In this document: positions 6,596 to 12,005 of the stretch, one piece after another
Layout of the letters: each line of letters begins with the position of its first letter
How positions within the stretch are numbered: the first letter of the stretch is position 1
IMG/VR virus record: IMGVR_UViG_3300022542_000566
Location: 1 to 30,592 of that record
Direction: 5' to 3' (one strand)
DNA from: a virus
DNA length: 30,592 bases
The notes under the pieces: model-generated
What the model was told of the DNA's origin: nothing
The model's input: the letters and a program-made list of their open reading frames with translations, nothing else
Databases searched by the model: none
Program-made: the position numbers and the translations under genes

Positions 6596-7063
6596 ATGAA
6601 AAATATAATATCGAACATTATCTTTAATATTTACTTATTATACCCTACAAACAGGGATGATGAAGGTAACTTCTACAGGTTATTACAGAACTACACCAAC
6701 ATAGGCATAGAGCTTCAGGCGTATCTGATAGATTGGGAGAAGATGGATGGTCTACCTAAGTCCTACTTGTATGTGCCTGCTGACCATGAGTTATTCATAC
6801 ATCGTGCTTACAAGGACAACCTTTTAACGAAAGAGCAAATATCATCCATAAACTGTAAGATTATTGAAGATTGCAACTTACTGATAAACTTTGGGAGCGG
6901 TAGCGACAACCGAAGTGATGTAGCTGTTGGTGATAACCTTGCTAACGAGTTGCAATATGCACAGCGAGAGAAGATACCTATTTACTCAATGCCTGATTTA
7001 AGTCCACATGCAATTCAATCATTAAGGTTGGCTATAAAACTTATAGTGAAAGCGGAACAATAA
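6596..7063 (+). CDS. Deoxyribosyltransferase/SLOG-like nucleotide-binding protein
   Basis: A 155-residue alpha/beta protein. The N-terminus has a beta strand (NIIFNIYLLYP) and the second half contains CNLLINFGSGSDNRSD, then GDNLANELQYAQREKIPIY. This strand, loop, then (A/G)xxxEL-helix and IPIY strand matches the Rossmann-like layout of nucleoside 2-deoxyribosyltransferase and SLOG domain relatives, which bind or cleave nucleoside N-glycosidic bonds. The conserved Glu in NELQYA is a candidate catalytic residue. It may adjust nucleotide pools or bind a nucleotide signal. Assignment is by pattern only. Confidence 0.5.
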   Translation: MKNIISNIIFNIYLLYPTNRDDEGNFYRLLQNYTNIGIELQAYLIDWEKMDGLPKSYLYVPADHELFIHRAYKDNLLTKEQISSINCKIIEDCNLLINFGSGSDNRSDVAVGDNLANELQYAQREKIPIYSMPDLSPHAIQSLRLAIKLIVKAEQ

Positions 7064-7077
7064 TTGGAGGATTAAAA

Positions 7078-7269
7078 ATGGATATGGACAAAGCAGCCGA
7101 TAAGTTAATCCGGTCAGCGTGTCGAGATTTAATTAAAGAGCGAGAAGTTCTGATAGATTTGTTGGTAGAGGCTCGTGATAGGATAACTTTGGAATGTTAC
7201 GGAAGAAAACCTGAACCGGAAACTGTGGATACTATGAAAAAGATAAACAAATTGTTGGGGAGCGATTAG
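7078..7269 (+). CDS. Hypothetical 63-aa helical protein
   Basis: Excellent ribosome-binding site (GGAGG at 7066-7070). The protein is mostly charged and probably helical (ADKLIRSACRDLIKEREVLI, then TMKKINKLLGSD), with no Cys-rich or catalytic pattern. Position and signals support translation as part of the early operon. I do not recognise a family. Confidence 0.6.
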   Translation: MDMDKAADKLIRSACRDLIKEREVLIDLLVEARDRITLECYGRKPEPETVDTMKKINKLLGSD

Positions 7270-7288
7270 CGACAAATCGGAGATTAAA

Positions 7289-7606
7289 ATGGAAAAGTAC
7301 GAGTTTTACGTAATCACAAAGGTACCAAGTATATCTGAACAAGGAAATATGGCACATGAACTTATGTATGACGGATGGGATTATTCTAATAACCGTAAAA
7401 TTCCTGTTATTGGGTTATCTGACACTCTTAAACCTCTCGGTGAGTGTAAAGTGCCTGTTTTTGAAGAGGGGGAAATAGTTATATGTGATATAGATATTGG
7501 TAGGGAAGTGTGCTACCCTGGAAGAAAACCATCCAAATGGGGCGTTGTTTATGACGTGTTTGATAGTCTTGATAATGCGGTTAAAAGAGCGAAAGAACTT
7601 TTATAA
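7289..7606 (+). CDS. Hypothetical 105-aa protein
   Basis: ATG 7289 follows GGAGATTAAA. The sequence starts with a beta strand (YEFYVITKVPSI), has a middle with hydrophobic strands (KIPVIGL, EIVICDIDIGREVCY) and ends in a helix (SLDNAVKRAKELL). It looks like a small alpha/beta protein. No known motif or family is recognised. It lies 11 bases upstream of the Cas4-like nuclease gene. Confidence 0.6.
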   Translation: MEKYEFYVITKVPSISEQGNMAHELMYDGWDYSNNRKIPVIGLSDTLKPLGECKVPVFEEGEIVICDIDIGREVCYPGRKPSKWGVVYDVFDSLDNAVKRAKELL

Positions 7607-7617
7607 AGGAGATAACT

Positions 7618-8451
7618 GTGGAGTGGACAAATAAATTTTTATTGCCCCCTCGTGTTATACGAGTCTTAAAAGGGAAATATAAAGAACACAGACCGGAGTT
7701 AAACAGACTAAGTATTACTGATTTAATTGACGACCCACTACCAAGAATATTATTTATCAATCATTGGGATGATATAGTACGTGATTATTCTGACCTAATA
7801 ACTATGGTACAGGGTATATCCTTACATAGTAGATATGAGGATTGTGCTTTAGGTGGTGTGGATGTTGAGCGTAAGTTTGAGGATGTTATTGATGGGGTGA
7901 TTGTAGTAGGCAAAGCTGATTGGTATGAAGAGCCTTTGCTATTGGAGTTGAAACAAACAGGGGTGTACGGCCCAAAGTATAGAATACCCAAGTGGACTAA
8001 ACAGATGAACTGTTATGATTGGCAAAGACATAATAGAGGGTACCCAGTAGAAGAATTAGGTGTTGATATATGGTATAGGGATTGGAAGCAGGGAAATGTG
8101 TACTGGAGGGATTACCCGCCTATACCCTATGAGTATATCCGCTTAGACTTGTGGGATTTTGATAAGCAAAATGAGTATATTCACAGTCAAGTGGCAAAAC
8201 ATCTTGCCCATCCCATATATGATATACCGCAGGAGTATGATATACCTTGCAGCGACAAGCAAAGGGGGATACGATTTGAAGCATACAAAGGAAAAAACAA
8301 GACTCCGAGTAAAGTAGGTGATACATCTTCGGAAGTAGAAATATGGTGTGGGCAGCAACCACAAAAGTTTAACATACAAAAAAGTGAGCCTAAATTTTGC
8401 AGATTATACTGTAAAAGTCGCTCTATCTGCCCCTTCTCAGGAGTAAAATAG
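7618..8451 (+). CDS. RecB/Cas4-like PD-(D/E)XK nuclease with 4Fe-4S cysteines
   Basis: GTG 7618 follows AAAGGAGAT. The 277-residue protein contains the RecB-nuclease pattern: a His in GISLHSRYED (His70), GKADW (Asp101) and LLLELKQTG with Glu110 and Lys112, then a QMNCYDW helix. Four Cys residues at 211, 261, 265 and 271 (the last three in FCRLYCKSRSICPF) match the iron-sulfur cluster of Cas4 and AddB nucleases. Enzymes of this type resect DNA ends for recombination or replication repair; phage copies are common. The stop overlaps the next gene's GTG start. Part of the 3' end appears to recur about 0.4 kb downstream. Confidence 0.82.
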   Translation: MEWTNKFLLPPRVIRVLKGKYKEHRPELNRLSITDLIDDPLPRILFINHWDDIVRDYSDLITMVQGISLHSRYEDCALGGVDVERKFEDVIDGVIVVGKADWYEEPLLLELKQTGVYGPKYRIPKWTKQMNCYDWQRHNRGYPVEELGVDIWYRDWKQGNVYWRDYPPIPYEYIRLDLWDFDKQNEYIHSQVAKHLAHPIYDIPQEYDIPCSDKQRGIRFEAYKGKNKTPSKVGDTSSEVEIWCGQQPQKFNIQKSEPKFCRLYCKSRSICPFSGVK

Positions 8452-8663
8452 TGAAGCAAATTAACGGTACGGCGAATTGTATTAGGGGCGGAGAAGGTAG
8501 CCCCAATCACAAACTAACAGAACAAGACGTAAGAATGATTATTTATATGTGGAGAACTAATTTATTTTTACAGCGAGAAATCGCTGAGATGTATAATAGT
8601 ACAAGAAGAAATATTAGCAGTATTGTAAACAAAAGAACTTGGAAACATATTTGGGAGAAATAA
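8451..8663 (+). CDS. Stand-alone helix-turn-helix protein related to the homing endonuclease C-terminus
   Basis: A 70-residue protein starts at GTG 8451, overlapping the nuclease stop. Apart from a short N-terminus it aligns with the last part of the HNH protein at 1251: KLTEQDVRMIIYMWRTNLF against KLKEQDVRITVYMYKIGKF, AEMYNSTRRNISSIVNKR against AEIYGVKRQTISDIINKR, and both end WK(H/Y)IW. It keeps the DNA-binding module but has no HNH nuclease. It may be a remnant of a homing endonuclease or a reused regulator or DNA-binding adaptor. It lies between the nuclease gene and a duplicated piece of that gene's end. Confidence 0.65.
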   Translation: MKQINGTANCIRGGEGSPNHKLTEQDVRMIIYMWRTNLFLQREIAEMYNSTRRNISSIVNKRTWKHIWEK

Positions 8664-8664
8664 A

Positions 8665-8850
8665 ATGAAGTATGCAGTAATCCAAAATATTTATAATGAT
8701 GGTGGCCCCTCAGACCCATATTCAAGTCCAGGCCCAGGTTGGTTTGACCATAAAGTAGTAAAAGTTTGTGGTACTAAGAAACAAGCAGAAGATTATTGTG
8801 AAGAAAAGTTTAATAACTTTAGCTGTAGTGTACAAGAAGTACCAGAATAG
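8665..8850 (+). CDS. Hypothetical 61-aa protein
   Basis: ATG 8665 follows GGGAGAAAT. The short protein has MKYAVIQNIYNDGG, a Pro/Gly-rich loop (SDPYSSPGPGWFDHK), and a helix (KKQAEDYCEEKFNNF) with two or three Cys residues. It belongs to the same inserted-looking segment as the helix-turn-helix gene. Its stop codon lies inside the duplicated nuclease end. No family recognised. Confidence 0.5.
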   Translation: MKYAVIQNIYNDGGPSDPYSSPGPGWFDHKVVKVCGTKKQAEDYCEEKFNNFSCSVQEVPE

Positions 8851-8881
8851 CTCAATCTGTCCGTTTGCCAAAGGAGAATAA
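8846..8881 (+). pseudogene. Remnant copy of the Cas4-like nuclease 3' end
   Basis: Read in a frame different from the 8665 gene, these bases give NSSICPFAKGE followed by a stop. The intact nuclease ends KSRSICPFSGVK followed by a stop, so the shared SICPF and similar bases (GCTC-ATCTG-CC-TT) suggest a leftover second copy of the gene's end. The upstream residues in this frame no longer match well and the Cys pattern before it is lost. The remnant also carries the AAGGAG ribosome-binding site of the next gene. Interpreted as a scar of insertion or recombination; short length keeps confidence moderate. Confidence 0.4.
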
Positions 8882-8882
8882 A

Positions 8883-9119
8883 ATGAAGTATGTTATTAAC
8901 CACTCAGAAACATCAGGTAATGAGTATGAGCTTGATGCTTGTTTTCATCGGGATTATTGGGCGATACCTATTAGTGTATATTGGTGGAAGTTTGAGGATG
9001 GTTTATGTAATGTCTGCTTAGATATATCTATTCATATACTTTGTTTTAGTTTCCATTTTGAACGGTGGAAGTGGGGCAAGAAAGGAGAATATGAAAGACG
9101 GGGATATAAACGATTGTGA
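8883..9119 (+). CDS. Hypothetical 78-aa aromatic-rich protein
   Basis: Start ATG 8883 is chosen because AAGGAG lies at 8870-8875; an upstream in-frame start at 8865 lacks such a site. The protein is rich in Trp, Tyr, Phe and Cys (YWAIPISVYWWKFEDGLCNV, then ISIHILCFSFHFERWKW) and ends in a basic tail (ERRGYKRL). The hydrophobic middle might be membrane-associated or a compact beta sheet. Its 3' end overlaps the next small gene by 29 bases. Function unknown. Confidence 0.5.
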   Translation: MKYVINHSETSGNEYELDACFHRDYWAIPISVYWWKFEDGLCNVCLDISIHILCFSFHFERWKWGKKGEYERRGYKRL

Positions 9120-9219
9120 TTGTAACCGACATTATATGTGTAAAAAATGTTGGGGTGAAATTATAGAAGAAGAGCGTAGGAAGTTAAAATTAGATAGTGG
9201 AAAGGAAGAATATGAGTAG
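9091..9219 (+). CDS. Cys/His micro-protein (zinc-knuckle-like), 42 aa
   Basis: ATG 9091 has a perfect AAGGAG site at 9082-9087. The 42-residue product contains DCDCNRHYMCKKCWGE, giving Cys and His residues suited to bind zinc, followed by a charged helix (IIEEERRKLKLD). It overlaps the gene before and the exonuclease gene after, and its end supplies that gene's ribosome-binding site. Too short for most gene finders. Probably a small zinc-binding accessory protein; function unknown. Confidence 0.55.
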   Translation: MKDGDINDCDCNRHYMCKKCWGEIIEEERRKLKLDSGKEEYE

Positions 9220-9922
9220 TAAACTAAAATACACAGACGACCTGCCAATTTATATGGTGGGGCTAACAAACATTAAGAACGCTAACTCCATCCAGTACCA
9301 GTGGTTATGGGAGAATGGGTGCATTCATCGGCATAGATATAGTAGGCATTTTAGTTGTTTTATAAAGAAGTATGGTATCAAAGAACGAGTTGGGTGGATT
9401 GATATTGAAACATCAAATCTAAAAGCTAACTTTGGCATAGTGCTATGCTGGTGTATTCTTGCAGAGGATGGTATTTTATACCAGGATTGGCTCACTAAGA
9501 AAGATGTACTATCTGGTGATGAGGATAAGCGGGTAGTTAGTACTTGTATTGATACTATGCAATCCTTTGATAGAGTAGTGGGGCATTACAGTACCTACTT
9601 TGATATACCCTTCTTGAGAACTCGTGCTCTTATACACGGATTACCTTATCCTGAGTTTGGTACATTGCTCCACACAGATGTTTGGCGTATGGCTAAGACC
9701 AAATTATGCTTGCACTCCAATAGACAGGATGTAATAGCTGAGTCTTTGTATGGCAAGACAGTTAAGACCCGTATTTCCCACCCGCATTGGAGACAGGCTA
9801 TGATGGGAAATGAAGAATCCTGTATGCAAGTTTTAGACCACTGCCAAAAGGATGTGCAAGACCTAAAGAAGAATTATGAGACTCTTCTTCCTTATTGCAG
9901 AATTACCAAAAGCTCTATTTAA
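9212..9922 (+). CDS. DnaQ-like DEDD 3'-5' exonuclease
   Basis: Start ATG 9212 follows AAAGGAAG. The 236-residue protein has an N-terminal region with helix-turn-helix flavour (residues 1-58) and then a ribonuclease H-fold exonuclease: WIDIETSNL with Asp64 and Glu66 (ExoI), VVGHYSTYFDIPFL with Asp131 (ExoII), and LDHCQKDVQDL with His210 and Asp214 (ExoIII, DEDDh type). It resembles the YprB/DnaQ group that removes nucleotides from 3' ends using two metals. It could supply proofreading or strand processing, which is of interest because the polymerase exonuclease domain in this genome is split. Confidence 0.8.
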   Translation: MSSKLKYTDDLPIYMVGLTNIKNANSIQYQWLWENGCIHRHRYSRHFSCFIKKYGIKERVGWIDIETSNLKANFGIVLCWCILAEDGILYQDWLTKKDVLSGDEDKRVVSTCIDTMQSFDRVVGHYSTYFDIPFLRTRALIHGLPYPEFGTLLHTDVWRMAKTKLCLHSNRQDVIAESLYGKTVKTRISHPHWRQAMMGNEESCMQVLDHCQKDVQDLKKNYETLLPYCRITKSSI

Positions 9923-9932
9923 GGAGGACATA

Positions 9933-10124
9933 ATGAGCACAGAGTTTAGAAAACAATATCAAAATGAATCAATGGAGTTTTATTTGTGGTCGCATGATAA
10001 GATTGCAGAGTTTTGGTGGAAAATGGCTTTGGAGTGGGTAAAAGAAAAATTAAACTGTGAAATAATGCCAGGAGACATAGAATATTTTATAGATAAAGAG
10101 TTAAAGGAATATTATAATGTCTAA
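9933..10124 (+). CDS. Small helical protein, paralogue of the 13928 gene
   Basis: ATG 9933 follows AAGGAGGAC; the longer frame from 9876 would overlap the exonuclease gene without a suitable site. The 63-residue protein contains DKIAEFWWKMALEWVKEKL and ends DIEYFIDKELKEYYNV. The 13928 protein has a matching layout (EAIAKRYWIAALEWIYYKG, then LAGDLIKDEL), so they are paralogues. Likely a short helical bundle; no known family. Confidence 0.6.
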   Translation: MSTEFRKQYQNESMEFYLWSHDKIAEFWWKMALEWVKEKLNCEIMPGDIEYFIDKELKEYYNV

Positions 10125-10296
10125 AAATTATAACGACTTCTGCCTCTACTGCACCGGCAACAAAGTTCGTGACATCCGTGAGTGTACGGATAGGTCTTGC
10201 CCATTCTACCCATTCAGGAGAGGTGGCTTGGAACGTGAGGTTGAGAAAGAAATATGTCAGAAGATAGTTAGCAATGTACTTACTGTAGGAGATTAG
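10117..10296 (+). CDS. Phage zinc-finger protein, 59 aa
   Basis: ATG 10117 overlaps the previous gene by 8 bases and follows AAAGGAAT. Product: MSKNYNDFCLYCTGNKVRDI, then RECTDRSCPFYPFRRGG, and a helical tail. Cys-x2-Cys and Cys-x4-Cys with CPFYPFR match a recurrent type of short phage zinc-binding protein (CxxC...C...CPLYPYR pattern). It probably binds zinc through four Cys; role unknown. It lies directly before mazG. Confidence 0.65.
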   Translation: MSKNYNDFCLYCTGNKVRDIRECTDRSCPFYPFRRGGLEREVEKEICQKIVSNVLTVGD

Positions 10297-10298
10297 TA

Positions 10299-10676
10299 AT
10301 GATAGACGAAAAATACAAAAATTTTGATTATCCAAAGTTTGTAGATAGTCTTAGAGCTTACAATGATAGGATGGGTTTATCTGGGGATATTCTCCATTCC
10401 GCCGTTGGTATATCTGGTGAAGCAGGGGAGCTACTTGACCATATTAAGAAGGTTATATGGCAGCAGCATTGTATAGATGTTGACTATATTATCAAAGAAC
10501 TTGGTGATATATTATTTTATCTAACATCTATGTGTAATTGTGTGGGTACAGACATAGATGAAGTGCGTGAACTAAACATAGAAAAGCTTACTAAGCGTTA
10601 TCCAGATGGTGTATTTGACGCAGAAAGGAGCATAAATAGAGATGAGGAAATTCAAAACGGGAGCGACAAGAGATGA
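10299..10676 (+). CDS. mazG: MazG-like nucleotide pyrophosphohydrolase
   Basis: ATG 10299 with GGAGATTAG upstream. The 125-residue helical protein has the MazG all-alpha NTP-PPase signature: GISGEAGELLDHIKKV with Glu41 and Glu44, and IIKELGDILFYL with Glu67 and Asp70, which together bind magnesium and the triphosphate. The C-terminal NIEKLTKRYPDGVFD is also typical. The reaction is NTP to NMP plus pyrophosphate. Phage MazG proteins may clear noncanonical dNTPs, tune nucleotide pools or lower alarmone signals. It overlaps the next gene, which acts on related substrates. Confidence 0.88.
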   Translation: MIDEKYKNFDYPKFVDSLRAYNDRMGLSGDILHSAVGISGEAGELLDHIKKVIWQQHCIDVDYIIKELGDILFYLTSMCNCVGTDIDEVRELNIEKLTKRYPDGVFDAERSINRDEEIQNGSDKR

Positions 10677-10995
10677 AGTAGGGGGTAAACTAAGTTATGT
10701 TAAGGGGTTATCCCCTGTTGTATTAAAGAGGTATTTGCAATACCTTGATGCACATAGGTTACAAGCTGATGGACAAAAGAGGAATTTTGATAATTGGAAA
10801 CTGGGCATAGACCAAGATACATACCTTGATGGATTAGGCCGTCACTTCTGGGATGTGTGGTTACTGTGTCAGGGGTATTCTGCGGAGGATAATCACGGCC
10901 CAGTTGTATTAGAGGATGTATTATGTGCGGTGATGTTCAATTCAATGGGGATGCTGTACGAGGTACTTAAAGGAAAGGAGAAGAAAGATGGGTAG
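10642..10995 (+). CDS. dATP/dGTP diphosphohydrolase-like protein
   Basis: A 117-residue protein with the start MRKFKTGATRDEVGGKLSYV, then LSPVVLKRYLQYLDAHRLQ, FDNWKLGIDQDTYLDGLGRH and FWDVWLLCQGY. This matches a phage family annotated as dATP/dGTP diphosphohydrolase, N-terminal (DUF5664/dGTP_diPhyd_N), a helical fold related to MazG-type pyrophosphohydrolases. It overlaps mazG by 35 bases, implying coupled translation and a joint role in purine nucleotide pools. Members occur in phages with modified purines but also in many without, so this gene alone does not indicate a modified genome. No PurZ homologue is in the window. Confidence 0.75.
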   Translation: MRKFKTGATRDEVGGKLSYVKGLSPVVLKRYLQYLDAHRLQADGQKRNFDNWKLGIDQDTYLDGLGRHFWDVWLLCQGYSAEDNHGPVVLEDVLCAVMFNSMGMLYEVLKGKEKKDG

Positions 10996-11134
10996 AATTA
11001 AGTTATTTCTTGCAGCATTATTAATAGTTTCTATGTTGGGTTTATCAGTTATCAACCTTACTAATGGTGATTGGAAATCTTTTTGTCTGGGTATTCTTTA
11101 TTCAGTAGCTAATGTAATAATTTTTATAATATAA
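10988..11134 (+). CDS. Small membrane protein with two hydrophobic segments, 48 aa
   Basis: ATG 10988 lies in a 4-codon overlap with the previous gene after AAAGGAAAGG. The product has a basic start (MGRIKLFLAALLIVSMLGLS), a short polar stretch (NLTNGDWKSF) and a second hydrophobic run (GILYSVANVIIFII). This suggests two membrane passes with a short loop. Size and shape are compatible with a small holin-like or inner-membrane accessory protein, but it sits away from any lysis gene. Confidence 0.5.
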   Translation: MGRIKLFLAALLIVSMLGLSVINLTNGDWKSFCLGILYSVANVIIFII

Positions 11135-11149
11135 ATGAGAGGGGTAGAA

Positions 11150-11563
11150 ATGGATATTAAGAAAAGTACAAATAGGGGCTTGTGGTATTTTGCACACCCA
11201 TATAGTTGTAGGGATAAGGATGGCAATTTTGTCCCAGAGGGTGAGGAAGCGAATTTTTATATTTGTAACATGCGGTCGGCAGAGCTACTGATGCGGGGTT
11301 ATAATGTTTATTCTCCAATTTCTCATACGCACCCCATACATAGGGCTTGTCCTGAGTTTCTTGCAAAGCATGAGCATGAACTGTGGTATCAACTGGACAA
11401 TGAGTTTATTGATAAAACAAGTTGGGCTGGTATAATCCTTGCTCCTGGTTGGGAGAAATCATCCGGTTGTAAGGCAGAGAAGGAAAGAATTGAGGCAAGA
11501 GGGTTGCCAGCTTTGTACTACTTGGATATAATGGATGACTTTTATCCTAAGATGGTGGAATGA
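11150..11563 (+). CDS. DUF1937/deoxyribosyltransferase-like protein
   Basis: ATG 11150 is preferred over ATG 11135 because GAGAGGGG lies at 11137-11144. The 137-residue protein contains YFAHPYSCRD, MRSAELLMRGYNVYSPISHT, ELWYQLDNEFIDKTS and IILAPGWEKSSGC followed by KAEKERIEARGLP. This is the nucleoside deoxyribosyltransferase-like fold of DUF1937/DUF4406 proteins, with a PGWxxSxG loop that binds a nucleotide and Glu residues as candidate catalysts. Function in phages is unsettled: nucleotide salvage or binding of nucleotide signals are possible. The stop overlaps the polymerase start by 4 bases. Confidence 0.7.
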   Translation: MDIKKSTNRGLWYFAHPYSCRDKDGNFVPEGEEANFYICNMRSAELLMRGYNVYSPISHTHPIHRACPEFLAKHEHELWYQLDNEFIDKTSWAGIILAPGWEKSSGCKAEKERIEARGLPALYYLDIMDDFYPKMVE

Positions 11564-11850
11564 AAACACAGGTGATAACAACCCCCACCGACTTCAAGAA
11601 TTGGATGTCTACCTGTAAAGGCATCTTCTCATTAGATACAGAATGTACATCTCTTAATTGGTTAGACCTTGAAATAATAGGCTTCTCAATTTGTGATGGA
11701 AAGCAAGCGTGTTATGTTGATATAAAGAGGGGGCATAAGAAAGAGTTGTTGGTGGTTCTTGACTACTATATATCCGAAAGTAAAATGGTAATATTTCATT
11801 CAGCCTCATTTGATATGATGGTTCTCAAAAAGGAGGGAATAGAAATATGA
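11560..11850 (+). CDS. polA: DNA polymerase I (family A), N-terminal fragment with ExoI and ExoII motifs
   Basis: A 96-residue fragment of the 3'-5' exonuclease domain. It holds ExoI (FSLDTECTSLNW, Asp26 and Glu28) and ExoII (FHSASFDMMVL, Asp85), and stops at KKEGIEI. In intact family A polymerases this point continues into a YLLDE segment; here that segment begins the next polymerase fragment at 12006 (SHLLDENLLENGLKYL) with no apparent loss of residues. The interruption is the 52-codon gene at 11847, whose start overlaps this stop in ATGA. The exonuclease site would have to be assembled from two polypeptides. Confidence 0.8.
   Translation: MKTQVITTPTDFKNWMSTCKGIFSLDTECTSLNWLDLEIIGFSICDGKQACYVDIKRGHKKELLVVLDYYISESKMVIFHSASFDMMVLKKEGIEI
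11831..11837 (+). promoter_or_regulatory. Strong ribosome-binding site embedded in the polymerase N-terminal fragment
   Basis: AGGAGGG lies 9 bases before ATG 11847 and codes for part of KKEGIEI. A full Shine-Dalgarno site at the exact break supports genuine translation of the inserted zinc-ribbon gene and argues against a sequencing error. Confidence 0.7.
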
Positions 11851-12005
11851 TTGATACTAGAAAGTATCCTTGTCCAAAATGTAGTACCGGTGAGTTATAT
11901 GATACTGGTAGTATGTTTATACAAGAAATAGAATGTGATAATCCTGATTGTAACTATAAGTGGTTAGATACTTGTGGTGTTGTATCTGGGGATATAACTG
12001 ATTAA
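11847..12005 (+). CDS. Zinc-ribbon micro-protein inserted in the polymerase gene, 52 aa
   Basis: A 52-codon gene between the two polymerase fragments: its ATG overlaps the first stop and its TAA directly abuts the ATG of the second. It encodes KYPCPKCSTGELYDTGSMF, then ECDNPDCNYKW, with Cys-x2-Cys and Cys-x4-Cys as in zinc ribbons that bind nucleic acid. It has its own strong ribosome-binding site. The insert is about 158 bases, too short for a normal group I intron or an intein. It might act in trans, help the two polymerase pieces assemble, or be a passenger of a mobile unit. Confidence 0.7.
   Translation: MIDTRKYPCPKCSTGELYDTGSMFIQEIECDNPDCNYKWLDTCGVVSGDITD

Noticed and set aside
640-7270. 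Identical GAGCGATTAGC at the ends of two genes (640-650 and 7260-7270)
   Set aside because: An 11-base match is expected many times by chance in 30 kb, and both encode the common Ser-Asp-stop end.
8120-8510. Minus-strand frames opposite the nuclease gene
   Set aside because: Shadow frames with no start signals and no recognisable domains; the plus strand codes a well-supported nuclease.
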